From Gammaproteobacteria bacterium (lineage in GTDB: Bacteria; Pseudomonadota; Gammaproteobacteria; SZUA-152), in contig JAOUJW010000010.1 in assembly GCA_029882975.1 (NCBI GenBank), positions 1 through 64,000 on the forward strand: a stretch of DNA of 64,000 nt, in the 5' to 3' direction. A program made the translations under genes and the position numbers. The notes under the pieces are model-generated. The model was not told the DNA's origin. It worked only from the letters and a program-made list of their open reading frames with translations, and did no database searches. The first letter of the stretch is position 1. Every line of letters starts with the position of its first letter. Positions 32,532 to 41,256 of this stretch are shown one piece after another.

Positions 32532-34799
32532 ATGTTGAATCTGCTACGGGAACACAAACGTAAGATATTGATATTATTTGGTTTATCGTTTGTTGTTGGT
32601 GTGATGTATGTCGCTTATCTGGATTTCCAGATCCGGACTCAATTTGAAGGTAAACGCTGGGCGATTCCCGCTAAAGTATATGCCCGGCCATTAGAATTGT
32701 ATCCCAAGGTAAGTTTAAATGCGGATCAGTTTGAAACTGAGTTGAAGGTTTTGGCTTATCGTCCGTCGATGAACCCTGATGCGCCGGGCAGTTATTTTCG
32801 TAATGGCAATCACTTTCGGGTAATTACGCGAGCATTCACCTTTTGGGATGGCAGTGAACCTTCTTTGCCTCTGCGTCTGAATTTTGGGCGTAACCAGTTG
32901 GAAAGTCTGTACAACGCCAATTCGGGTTTGGATTTACCTATTGCCCGATTGGATCCCGGTATTATCGGTCGAATTTACCCCAGCCACACAGAAGATCGCG
33001 TTTTGCTCAAACGCGAGGAATTGCCTGATGTCTTAGTGCAGACACTAATTGCGGTGGAAGACCGGGATTTTTATAGTCATTTAGGTATTTCTCCCAAAGG
33101 GATTGCGCGGGCGTTGTGGGCCAATATTCGTGCCGGTGCAACGGTCCAAGGCGGCAGTACATTAACCCAACAATTGGTGAAAAACTTTTTTTTGAGCAGT
33201 GAGCGTTCCCTGGTTCGCAAAATTAACGAGGCCATTATGTCCTTGTTACTGGAAATACATTACGACAAGGACGAAATTCTCGAGGCCTACGCCAACGAAA
33301 TATTTTTGGGGCAGGATGGACGTCGTTCTATTCACGGTTTTGGTCTGGCCAGCTATTTTTATTTTGAGAAGCCATTGCATTTATTACGGCCGGACCAGTT
33401 AGCGTTGATGGTGGCTATGGTCAAAGGGCCGTCTTATTACTCACCCCGCAGGCAGGAAAAGCGGGCACTGGCCCGCCGTGATCTGGTTTTGGATCTGATG
33501 ATGCAACGCGGAATTATTGGTGCTGACACAGCCGAAGAGGCCAAAGAATTTCCGTTGGACGTGGTATCCCTGGCTAAGAGTAATATTACCTCCTATCCCG
33601 CATTTATGGATTTGGTGCGCAGACAACTGCGGCGCGACTATAAAGAGACCGATCTTAACTCTGAAGGTCTGCAAATATTCACCACATTGGACCCCTTGAT
33701 TCAATTCGAAACTGAAAAAGCTCTGTCCCATCGAACGGAAATACTGGGTAAATGGAAGGATCTTCCCGGTTCCCGTTTGCAGGCGGCCAGTGTGATCGTT
33801 AGTGTGGATGGTGGTGAGGTATTGGCGGTCGTAGGGGGGCGCAACCCACAGTTTGCCGGTTTTAACCGAGCTTTGGATGCCGTGCGTCCTATAGGTTCAC
33901 TGGTAAAACCCGCGGTATTTTTGACCGCGCTGAGTCAATCGCAAAAATATAACCCCGGCACCTTGTTGGATGATGGGCCAATGAAGCTGGATATGGGGGG
34001 CGGTACTTATTGGGAACCGCAAAATTTTGACAAGAAAACTCACGGTTGGGTGCCTGTGTATCAAGCTTTATCCCATTCATACAATTTGTCTACGGCTCGC
34101 CTGGGTTTGGATTTGGGTATACCTAATATCATCAAAACCATGAACAAGATGGGAGTACAAAGAGACTTACCCAATTATCCATCCCTGCTGTTAGGGGCTG
34201 CGGCCTTATCGCCTATTGAAGTGGTGCAGATGTACCATACACTGGCCTCCGGCGGTTTTCGAACACCGGTGCGCGCAATACGTGAAGTGTTGACTGCAAA
34301 AGGCAATCCACTGCAACGTTATCCCTGGTCTGTGGAGAAAGTTTTGGAACCCCAGCCGGTTTATTTGCTCAATTCCATCATGCAATACACCACCCGTGCA
34401 GGAACCGGAAGGGCAGTCTATAAATATGTGAGGGAGTCTGTGAGTATTGCCTCAAAAACGGGCACCAGTAATGATTTGCGCGATAGTTGGTTTGTTGGCT
34501 TTACCGGAGACAAGCTGGGAGTGGTCTGGATGGGGATGGATGACAATCAGCCGGCCGGGTTAACCGGGTCTCAGGGTGCTCTGCGGGTATGGGCCGATAT
34601 TTTTAAGTCCATTAATACCGAGTCACCTATCCATACAGTCCCCGAAAACGTGGAATACATATCGGGTGGATGTGGGCATACTGTACGCTTACCGTTTATA
34701 AAAGATACGGTGAACGAGGAATTTACCGACTGTGACAGGGTCAAAGAAACACGTGACCAGGAAACACTGGCCGCATCACAGCAGCAGGAACAGCAATGA
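32532..34799 (+). CDS. mrcB: Penicillin-binding protein 1B
   Basis: This 755-residue bifunctional cell-wall synthase has a membrane anchor (about 11-30), a UB2H-like regulatory region (about 60-150), a GT51 glycosyltransferase domain with AVEDRDFYSHLGIS and QGGSTLTQQLVKNFF, and a transpeptidase domain with GSLVKPAVF (Ser-xx-Lys), SHSYNLS (SxN) and SKTGTSND (KTG). It polymerises and crosslinks peptidoglycan in the periplasm. The UB2H region is the docking site of Lpo activators in other species. Its stop overlaps the ATG of a TPR lipoprotein, the expected partner. Confidence 0.95.
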   Translation: MLNLLREHKRKILILFGLSFVVGVMYVAYLDFQIRTQFEGKRWAIPAKVYARPLELYPKVSLNADQFETELKVLAYRPSMNPDAPGSYFRNGNHFRVITRAFTFWDGSEPSLPLRLNFGRNQLESLYNANSGLDLPIARLDPGIIGRIYPSHTEDRVLLKREELPDVLVQTLIAVEDRDFYSHLGISPKGIARALWANIRAGATVQGGSTLTQQLVKNFFLSSERSLVRKINEAIMSLLLEIHYDKDEILEAYANEIFLGQDGRRSIHGFGLASYFYFEKPLHLLRPDQLALMVAMVKGPSYYSPRRQEKRALARRDLVLDLMMQRGIIGADTAEEAKEFPLDVVSLAKSNITSYPAFMDLVRRQLRRDYKETDLNSEGLQIFTTLDPLIQFETEKALSHRTEILGKWKDLPGSRLQAASVIVSVDGGEVLAVVGGRNPQFAGFNRALDAVRPIGSLVKPAVFLTALSQSQKYNPGTLLDDGPMKLDMGGGTYWEPQNFDKKTHGWVPVYQALSHSYNLSTARLGLDLGIPNIIKTMNKMGVQRDLPNYPSLLLGAAALSPIEVVQMYHTLASGGFRTPVRAIREVLTAKGNPLQRYPWSVEKVLEPQPVYLLNSIMQYTTRAGTGRAVYKYVRESVSIASKTGTSNDLRDSWFVGFTGDKLGVVWMGMDDNQPAGLTGSQGALRVWADIFKSINTESPIHTVPENVEYISGGCGHTVRLPFIKDTVNEEFTDCDRVKETRDQETLAASQQQEQQ

Positions 34800-35299
34800 A
34801 TCGGAAAAAATGTTTTAAATCCCTAGGAATTTCTCTGCTTGGGCTTACCTTGGTTGGTTTGCAAGCATGTACCATGACAGCCACCACAGAGCATGGCACC
34901 ACAGGTTTAAATGACGGCATTCGAGTGGATGATGAGGGAGTGAGCATAGACCCTTTTTACCGTGTAGACGAAGGACAGGAGCAAAACGTGGATTTGGCTC
35001 CGGAGATTTCTTCCAACCCCACCAGTGGTACGGTTCTGGCTTTACTGAGCCAGGCAAAAACCGAGGAACGGGCGGGAAATTCTGAGCGCGCTGCCGCCGT
35101 ACTGGAGCGGGCTTTGCGCATTGAGCCGCGCAATGCCCAGTTGTGGTATCGCTTGGCTTTATTGCGCTTACAACAGGGGAAATTGGATATGGCCCGAAGT
35201 TTAGCGTCTAAATCCACTGCATTGGCACCCAATGACCGTTTGTTAAAAACCCAAAATCAAACCATAATTAACCAGGTCAATATGTTGCAAGGGCGCTAA
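34796..35299 (+). CDS. TPR lipoprotein, LpoP-like candidate activator of PBP1B
   Basis: This 167-residue protein has a lipoprotein signal (LVGLQAC, lipid on Cys25), a linker of about 55 residues and a tetratricopeptide region (GNSERAAAVLERALRIEP, then NAQLWYRLALLRLQQGKL). Pseudomonas LpoP, a TPR lipoprotein encoded next to the PBP1b gene, activates PBP1b from the outer membrane, and the four-base overlap with mrcB here fits that arrangement well. Assignment as LpoP is inference from domain type and position; it is unrelated in sequence to E. coli LpoB. Confidence 0.78.
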   Translation: MNRKKCFKSLGISLLGLTLVGLQACTMTATTEHGTTGLNDGIRVDDEGVSIDPFYRVDEGQEQNVDLAPEISSNPTSGTVLALLSQAKTEERAGNSERAAAVLERALRIEPRNAQLWYRLALLRLQQGKLDMARSLASKSTALAPNDRLLKTQNQTIINQVNMLQGR

Positions 35300-35343
35300 G
35301 GTAGAATTACATGTAACTACGTGTTTTATATAGGAAAATATTC

Positions 35344-35850
35344 ATGGATGTGTATGACGTAGATAAACTGATGCAGCAGGCGCGAAAGTTGGCAACGCAA
35401 TATCGCCAGGCAACCGGTAAGCCCCTGGGTATCAGCAATGAAATCGCCGTCCATGATGTAGTCAGGCTGATGAATCTGCAGCCGGTTGTGGATGCCAGTG
35501 AGTCTACCGGTTTCGATGCTATCGGGTCCGGTACCCGCCTGGGTAAGAAAATCCAAATCAAAGGCCGTTCAATATCCGGTCAACCCAAGCCCAATCAGCG
35601 CGTGGGACAAATCAAACTGGAGCAGGACTGGGACTCTGTCATGCTGATTCTGATGAACGATAACTATGAACCCCTGCAAATTTATGAGGCTGATCGCGCT
35701 GAAATCGAAGACGCGGTGAAAAGCAGTAGTGCGAAACGCCGTAATCGCGGTGCTCTGTCTGTCGCTCGTTTTATGAAAATCGGTAGCCTGGTGTGGAGTT
35801 GTGATGCGATCAGCGGCGAAGACACAGAAAAATCCGTTAAGTCTGCCTGA
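35344..35850 (+). CDS. DUF6998-like protein
   Basis: This 168-residue soluble protein has an N-terminal helical part with ATGKPLGISNEIAVHDVVRLM and a central segment GFDAIGSGTRLGKKIQIKGR, which I associate with the DUF6998 family. The spacing of Asp and QIKGR resembles a PD-(D/E)xK nuclease core of the QxK type, but the match is weak and no function is known. AGGA precedes the ATG at 35344. It lies between the mrcB pair and yoaA and might be co-transcribed with the latter. Confidence 0.6.
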   Translation: MDVYDVDKLMQQARKLATQYRQATGKPLGISNEIAVHDVVRLMNLQPVVDASESTGFDAIGSGTRLGKKIQIKGRSISGQPKPNQRVGQIKLEQDWDSVMLILMNDNYEPLQIYEADRAEIEDAVKSSSAKRRNRGALSVARFMKIGSLVWSCDAISGEDTEKSVKSA

Positions 35851-35916
35851 GTTTCTAAACTTTCCAGTACATTTCCGTGTAAAATAGCGGTTTTGCCGGA
35901 AAATCAACCCGACGCT

Positions 35917-37884
35917 ATGGTATCCGTACATGATTTGCTGGGTTCGCAAGGGCCGTTTGCCAACTGCCAATCCGATTTTGCAGCTCGGCCTGCACAACAG
36001 GAAATGGCCCAACTCATCAATGAGATTCTGGAAACTCACGGTACTCTAGTCGCCGAAGCGGGTACCGGGACCGGCAAAACTTTTGCCTATCTGGTTCCCG
36101 CCTTGTTGAAAGCCCAGTCTGGTGAGTACAAAGTGATCATTTCTACCGGCACTCGCAATTTGCAGGATCAACTCTATTATCGTGACTTACCTTTAGTGAA
36201 AAAAGCATTAGGGGTTGGGGTGAAAACCGCGCTGTTGAAAGGTCGCGCCAACTACCTGTGTCATTATCGTTACGATCAGCAACAGCGCCAGGGCCGTCTG
36301 AGTTTACAACAATTGCAGGATTTTAAAGCCATATCCCAGTGGTTGCCTCGAACCGTCCGCGGAGACATAGCCGAGGTCAGTGGGGTACCTGAAGATGCGG
36401 CGGTGTGGCCCTTAGTGACCTCCAACGTTGATAATTGTCTAGGCTCCGACTGCCCCAATTTAAGTGACTGCTTTGTGGCTAAGGCACGTCGCAGCGCGCA
36501 GGATGCGGACTTGGTCGTGGTTAATCATCATTTATTTTTTGCAGATATGGCTTTGCGAGACGAGGGGTTCGGCGAAGTATTGCCGGGTGCCAATGCGTTT
36601 ATTTTTGACGAAGCCCATCATTTGCCGGAAACAGCGAGTCGGTTTTTTGGCAGTAATGTCAGTGGTCGCCAACTGCTGGAGTTAACCAAAGACACTCGGG
36701 CGGAAATGTTAGAGGAAGCAGCCGATGTCGCGGAGATTCATGACATTTGTGATGCGGTAGATAAGTCCGTGAAAGATTTGCGTCTCAGTCTGGGAGATGT
36801 GGGGCAGCGTATTGCCTGGACCCAGAAACAGAATGAGGAAGTCCAGGAGTGTTTTGAACAGCTATTGTTTCATTGCGAAGCGCTGGAAGACTGCTTAAAG
36901 GAAGCCTCGGTGCGCAGTGGCGGCATTGATAATTGCCGCCGCCGGGCACAGGAATTACTGTATGGCTTGAGTCAGTTTCAATCCGAGCAAGAAAATCCAA
37001 GCGACGAAGTGGTGTGGTGTGAAACCCATCAAAGCAGTTTTACGCTGCACAAAACACCGACCCGGGTGGCAGAACAGTTTAGTGCCTACATGCAAAGCCA
37101 GCCGGGTGCCTGGATTTTTACCTCGGCCACGCTATCTGTAGCCGGAAATTTCAGCCATTTTCAGCAAGCGCTGGGGTTGGAATCATCACAGGTACATAGT
37201 TGGGAAAGTCCTTTTGATTTTACCCGACAGGCTTTGCTGTATATTCCCGAGGAACTTCCCGAACCCAATACACCGCAGCACCTGGATGCAGTGGCCTGTC
37301 TGGCTCGCCAAGTGATTGGGTATAGTCAAGGTCGGGCTTTCATTCTAGTGACCAGCTACAGAGCCTTGAACCAGATTGCAGCGCAGCTGAAAGATATTGA
37401 TTACCCTTTACTGGTGCAAGGGGAACAATCGCGGGGAGAGTTGTTGCATTCCTTTCGACGCCAAGGAAACGCTGTGCTTATTGGTACCTCCAGTTTTTGG
37501 GAAGGTGTGGACGTCAAAGGTGAGGCTTTGTCATGTGTTATCATTGATAAATTACCCTTTGCTGCGCCGGACGACCCCGTATTACAGGCCCGAATTGACA
37601 CCTTGCAGCAACAAGGACGTAATCCTTTCATGGAAATTCAATTGCCCCGTGCGGTTATAGGTTTAAAACAAGGCGTAGGGCGCTTGATTCGGGATCAAAG
37701 CGATACCGGTGCTCTGGTTATATGTGATCCGCGGATGATCAGTAAAAGTTACGGTCGCGTGTTCTTAGACAGCCTGCCTGCCATGACCAAAACCCGCAAA
37801 CTGGAGCGGCTGGAGCGATTTTTTCAGTATTGCAAAACCCGGCAAACCGTTGCTGAACAATCTGAAAATCCACAGGAGTCTTAG
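35917..37884 (+). CDS. yoaA: DinG-family iron-sulfur helicase YoaA
   Basis: This protein of about 655 residues has a Walker A in AEAGTGTGKTFAYL, the DEAH box FDEAHHLPE, and four cysteines for a [4Fe-4S] cluster around NYLCHYR and CLGSDCPNLSDC. The C-terminal helicase domain includes TSSFWEGVDVKG and QGVGRLIRDQSD. Relatives unwind damaged replication intermediates 5' to 3', and YoaA associates with the polymerase III chi subunit. I prefer the ATG at 35917; a TTG at 35893 is in frame. It precedes tsaB by seven bases, as in many gammaproteobacteria. Confidence 0.92.
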   Translation: MVSVHDLLGSQGPFANCQSDFAARPAQQEMAQLINEILETHGTLVAEAGTGTGKTFAYLVPALLKAQSGEYKVIISTGTRNLQDQLYYRDLPLVKKALGVGVKTALLKGRANYLCHYRYDQQQRQGRLSLQQLQDFKAISQWLPRTVRGDIAEVSGVPEDAAVWPLVTSNVDNCLGSDCPNLSDCFVAKARRSAQDADLVVVNHHLFFADMALRDEGFGEVLPGANAFIFDEAHHLPETASRFFGSNVSGRQLLELTKDTRAEMLEEAADVAEIHDICDAVDKSVKDLRLSLGDVGQRIAWTQKQNEEVQECFEQLLFHCEALEDCLKEASVRSGGIDNCRRRAQELLYGLSQFQSEQENPSDEVVWCETHQSSFTLHKTPTRVAEQFSAYMQSQPGAWIFTSATLSVAGNFSHFQQALGLESSQVHSWESPFDFTRQALLYIPEELPEPNTPQHLDAVACLARQVIGYSQGRAFILVTSYRALNQIAAQLKDIDYPLLVQGEQSRGELLHSFRRQGNAVLIGTSSFWEGVDVKGEALSCVIIDKLPFAAPDDPVLQARIDTLQQQGRNPFMEIQLPRAVIGLKQGVGRLIRDQSDTGALVICDPRMISKSYGRVFLDSLPAMTKTRKLERLERFFQYCKTRQTVAEQSENPQES

Positions 37885-37891
37885 CGTTATC

Positions 37892-38554
37892 ATGAAAATA
37901 CTGGCCTTGGATACGTCAACGGAAGCCTGTTCGGCTGCTTTGTACCTTGACGGTGAAATTTTGGAGCAATACCGATTGGCTCCGCGGGAACATTCTCAGC
38001 TTGTTTTGGGGATGTGTGAGGCGCTATTGGCTGAGGCCCAAATCCGTTTGCCTCAGCTGGATGCAGTGGCATTTGGTCGCGGCCCCGGCTCTTTTGTGGG
38101 CGTGCGTATTGCTACAGGCATTATTCAAGGCATGGCATATGCTACAGATTTACCGGTGGTACCGGTTTCCTCTCTTGCAGCACTGGCTCATGGCAGCGGC
38201 CGGACTCACGTGATTGCGGCTATTGATGCTCGAATGGAGGAAGTTTATTACGCTTACTACCATTGTGGGGAGGACAGTGCCACGGCATTGAGCGAAGAGG
38301 GTGTTTGCCCTGCGGGGAAACTGCCGTTACCGCCTGAGCACCGGGATTGGTTCGGCATAGGTTCCGGCTGGCAAAGCTATTCGCATGAATTACAAGCACG
38401 AACCGGTACTGAGTTCTGGGTTGAAGCTTTTCCTCGAGCAGCCAGTGTGGCTGCCCTGGCGATAGGCCAAGTGCGTTTAGGCCATACGGTAGATGCGGCA
38501 GCTGCATTACCCGTGTATATACGTGACCAAGTCGCGAAACCGCAACGAAAGTGA
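37892..38554 (+). CDS. tsaB: tRNA t6A37 synthesis protein TsaB
   Basis: This protein of about 220 residues has the N-terminal ASKHA motif ILALDTSTEACSAAL and the family signature GRGPGSFVGVRIATG at about residue 65. TsaB is the non-catalytic partner that dimerises with TsaD to make threonylcarbamoyladenosine in tRNAs; TsaE is also encoded in this window, at 51.1 kb. The start at 37892 gives the canonical MKILALDTS. Its TGA overlaps a possible GTG of the pentapeptide gene, so the genes from yoaA onward form one transcription unit. Confidence 0.94.
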   Translation: MKILALDTSTEACSAALYLDGEILEQYRLAPREHSQLVLGMCEALLAEAQIRLPQLDAVAFGRGPGSFVGVRIATGIIQGMAYATDLPVVPVSSLAALAHGSGRTHVIAAIDARMEEVYYAYYHCGEDSATALSEEGVCPAGKLPLPPEHRDWFGIGSGWQSYSHELQARTGTEFWVEAFPRAASVAALAIGQVRLGHTVDAAAALPVYIRDQVAKPQRK

Positions 38555-38562
38555 GTATTATC

Positions 38563-39774
38563 ATGCCATTGAGCAAGAAACCAGCGTGGAAAACAATAGC
38601 GCTGTTGTTGATCGGGAGTATTATTCAGTTGGGTTGCGGCGGAAATGCCTTGAAACAAAGTCGTTTCGGCACGCCGCTTAGCAAGAATGACATCACCGAT
38701 TCGATTGCTTCAGCCGCATTACCCGAACACGTGGACCTGAGCGGTAAGAGCATGTCTGAATTGGACTTGTCATTTATACAATTGCGTAAGGCCAATTTGT
38801 CCCAATCCTACTTAGTGGGTACTACTCTGGAACGCAGCAATTTGGAATATGCCAATCTGGAAGCAGCGAATCTCACCAATGCCAGATTAGTCTCTGCCGG
38901 TTTGGCCGGAGTGAATTTGAAAAACGCCAATCTGAGTGGGGCGGACTTAACCGGGGCTGTATTGGATGGAGCGGATTTAAGCGGTGCCAATTTGCAGGGC
39001 GCTAAACTGGACAGAACTACCCTGAGAAACATAAATTTGGCCGGTGCTAACTTGCGTGAAGTCAGTATGACCCAGGTCTTTTTGGGTGAGAGTAATCTTT
39101 CCAACTTGGATTTACGCGGTATCAATTTTCATAAATCCGATTTGAGTAACGCCATTCTGGTAGGGACTAACCTGGAAGGTACCGACCTCAGAGGGGTGGT
39201 TTTCAATAGTGCCGATTTGTCTCGGGCTAAATTGAGTCAGGCGATTTTGGTGGGAGCTGATATGCGTCAGGCCCACATGTACAATGCCACTATGGTTCGG
39301 GCCAATATGGAGCGTGTGGATTTGCGAGGGGCTAATGTATTTGCTTCTAACTTTACCGAGGCCAATTTGCGTCATGCAAAAATGCGGGGAGCCACAGTGG
39401 ATGAGGCTAATTTTTTCGAAGCGGATTTGAGCAAGAGCAATATGCAAGGTGTCAGTGCCAAACACGCCCATTTTGAATGGTCCGTTCTGAACGAAGCCAA
39501 CTTGAGAGAAGTCGACTTTTCCAACAGTAATCTCAGTCATGCCAAATTGAGAGATGCAGATTTGTATAAGGCCAATTTCTGGTTTTGTGTGTTATTGAGT
39601 GCGGATTTGCGTGGAGCGGACATGCGTCGGGTGGAGTTTACCCGGGCTACCATAAGTGGTGCGAATCTTGAAGGAGCCAATCTTCAGGGCGCCAAAAACA
39701 TGAACCAGAGTATTGGTCTGGACAGGGCTATAAATTTGGAAAAGGCCCTGCTTTCCGTAGAGGATTGGAGATAG
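38563..39774 (+). CDS. Pentapeptide-repeat lipoprotein
   Basis: This protein of about 403 residues begins with a lipoprotein signal (LLLIGSIIQLGC). From about residue 65 almost to the end it consists of some sixty pentapeptide repeats of the A(N/D)LxxA type (for example NLEAANLTNARLVSAGL), predicting a long right-handed quadrilateral beta-helix. Most pentapeptide proteins are cytoplasmic, such as gyrase-protecting Qnr and MfpA; a lipid-anchored one points to an envelope role such as scaffold or spacer. The start at 38563 is preferred over a GTG at 38551. No target is known. Confidence 0.85.
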   Translation: MPLSKKPAWKTIALLLIGSIIQLGCGGNALKQSRFGTPLSKNDITDSIASAALPEHVDLSGKSMSELDLSFIQLRKANLSQSYLVGTTLERSNLEYANLEAANLTNARLVSAGLAGVNLKNANLSGADLTGAVLDGADLSGANLQGAKLDRTTLRNINLAGANLREVSMTQVFLGESNLSNLDLRGINFHKSDLSNAILVGTNLEGTDLRGVVFNSADLSRAKLSQAILVGADMRQAHMYNATMVRANMERVDLRGANVFASNFTEANLRHAKMRGATVDEANFFEADLSKSNMQGVSAKHAHFEWSVLNEANLREVDFSNSNLSHAKLRDADLYKANFWFCVLLSADLRGADMRRVEFTRATISGANLEGANLQGAKNMNQSIGLDRAINLEKALLSVEDWR

Positions 39775-39838
39775 CGGCAAAAACGGTTGAACGCAATAAC
39801 CTCGGAGATAATGTGACAGGGATAGCATTTTTTGCAGT

Positions 39839-39889
39839 TAAAGTTTGCAATGTTTTAACATTACGGCCGATACAAAGGTAGAATGTTAA
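39839..39889 (+). promoter_or_regulatory. Promoter-region motifs before the 110-residue protein gene
   Basis: TAAAGTTT (39839-39846) is followed after 19 bases by GCCGATAC (39866-39873), the same arrangement as upstream of trxA. TTAACATT (39855-39862) and AATGTTAA (39882-39889) form a perfect inverted repeat across it. Confidence 0.3.
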
Positions 39890-39929
39890 TAATAATGTAA
39901 CAATATCCCATTCCATTAGAATAACGTTG

Positions 39930-40259
39930 ATGAGTGCAGAATTTTCAGGTATTGGCGGGAGAAACTTTCCTTCCCGTCCCCACAAGTTAGCCGTCAGTCG
40001 GGTAAATCAGCCGGCTGCCGTGGGTTATGGTCAGGAAAAACCCCAGGCGCGCGCCCAAAGCTCCCAACAAAGAACAAGAACCCAAGCCTATGTGCAAACG
40101 GCTCAAATGGAATATACCCAGGATCGTGCTCAGTTCCAGCGCCTGGGAGGCGAGATGGCTTTACAGGCCAAAAATGCCATATCCGCTTACCAAAGCACCC
40201 AATATGCCGAGGAACGCATGCAGTTCACGACGGCCCTGGGAGTGGATGAGTACGTTTGA
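39930..40259 (+). CDS. Small conserved-looking protein of unknown function
   Basis: This protein of about 109 residues has a polar, Gln-rich, probably disordered N-terminal half and a helical C-terminal half (QRLGGEMALQAKNAISAYQ to TTALGVDEYV). It has no signal peptide, cysteine or catalytic motif. I recall similar C-terminal helices (AISAYQ and GVDEY) in other gammaproteobacterial small proteins, but no name. It is monocistronic with its own promoter region and a strong terminator. ATG at 39930 is preferred to a TTG just before it. Confidence 0.7.
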   Translation: MSAEFSGIGGRNFPSRPHKLAVSRVNQPAAVGYGQEKPQARAQSSQQRTRTQAYVQTAQMEYTQDRAQFQRLGGEMALQAKNAISAYQSTQYAEERMQFTTALGVDEYV

Positions 40260-40299
40260 GCCGTTTGAACTAACTCAATAAGACGATAAAAAACTCAAT

Positions 40300-40329
40300 A
40301 AAAAAGCGCGCCGAGGCGCGCTTTTTTTT
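40300..40329 (+). terminator. Terminator between convergent genes
   Basis: A 12-bp stem (40300-40311 with 40316-40327) with loop CGAG and long A and T runs on the two sides works in either direction. Confidence 0.9.
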
Positions 40330-40346
40330 GCTCTTTGTTTATTACC

Positions 40347-41066
40347 TTAGAAGCGAAATCCGAATTTTGCCGTACTGGTGGTATTTTCACCGGTTTTATC
40401 AATTTCCGCAGCCAGGTTAAACAGGCCCATATTGAAGTTCAAACCTACAAACACTTTGGTTAAATCAACGGTTTCCTTGGCAAACAGATCAGAATCTCCG
40501 GTGATGCGCACTTTACCCACACCGGCAAACGGCGTGGCCATGAGAAAGCCCTTGGAAATGGCGATTTCCAGTCCCATAGAGCTCAGATCCAGATGATCCA
40601 CACCGCTAAGTACAGAGTAGGTCCCACGCAGGCCCAGTGCCGGCATCAAGGTACCGCCTTCAAGCAGCTCAAATCGCAGTTCTGCCCCCATGTTTTGCAC
40701 ATTACCGCTGGGATCTTTGGTCAATGAAGCACCCACATCCAGGCCAAACGGCAGGCCTTTATGGGCATGGACTTTGGCCAGGTATAAGTTGGTACCAAAT
40801 TGATTACCGGTGGCACGTTTTAAACCCTGAGTACCCATTTCGGTTTGCGAAAATTCAATGGCCACATCAATACCTAACAACCCCATGGATTCCGCCGGAG
40901 CCACGGCTTTATAACTTAAGGCTGCACCCAACTCCTCAACCAGGTCCTGAAATAATGCTTGATCCATTAAACCTAAGTTTGCAGCCAAATCTATAGTGCT
41001 TTTACCGGCAAAGCAGGGCGATGACACAAAAGCGAATGACAGAGCAATCGGCAGTAATTTTTTCAT
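40347..41066 (-). CDS. Outer-membrane beta-barrel-like protein
   Basis: This 239-residue protein has a Sec signal peptide (MKKLLPIALSFAFVSSPCFAG). The mature chain is rich in alternating strands with Gly and aromatic residues (for example TPFAGVGKVRIT, KVFVGLNFNMGLFNLA) and ends in KFGFRF, the terminal aromatic recognised by the Bam machinery. It is therefore likely to be a barrel of roughly 8 to 12 strands. No named family is recognised. AAGGA precedes the ATG. An inverted pair GGCAC/GTGCC (41091-41106) lies just upstream and could be an operator. Confidence 0.7.
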   Translation of the reverse strand: MKKLLPIALSFAFVSSPCFAGKSTIDLAANLGLMDQALFQDLVEELGAALSYKAVAPAESMGLLGIDVAIEFSQTEMGTQGLKRATGNQFGTNLYLAKVHAHKGLPFGLDVGASLTKDPSGNVQNMGAELRFELLEGGTLMPALGLRGTYSVLSGVDHLDLSSMGLEIAISKGFLMATPFAGVGKVRITGDSDLFAKETVDLTKVFVGLNFNMGLFNLAAEIDKTGENTTSTAKFGFRF

Positions 41067-41256
41067 GCGATTTTCCTTACCTATTCAGTCGGCACTCGTT
41101 TGTGCCAATGTCGTGAGTATGAAATGTAACGTTTAGTATAGACCGTATTTGCAAGAGCGATGCCCAACAGTCTATTTCGCTTAAGATTTCTATCGGCCGG
41201 CAGCTTTATTTAGTGAGGATCAACCGGGGGGAATTGTAAAAACTGAGAACTGGGTC

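Noticed and set aside
41091-41106. Sigma-54 promoter upstream of the beta-barrel gene (GGCAC near GTGCC)
   Set aside because: The GG and GC are one base off the required spacing; it is better read as an inverted repeat.
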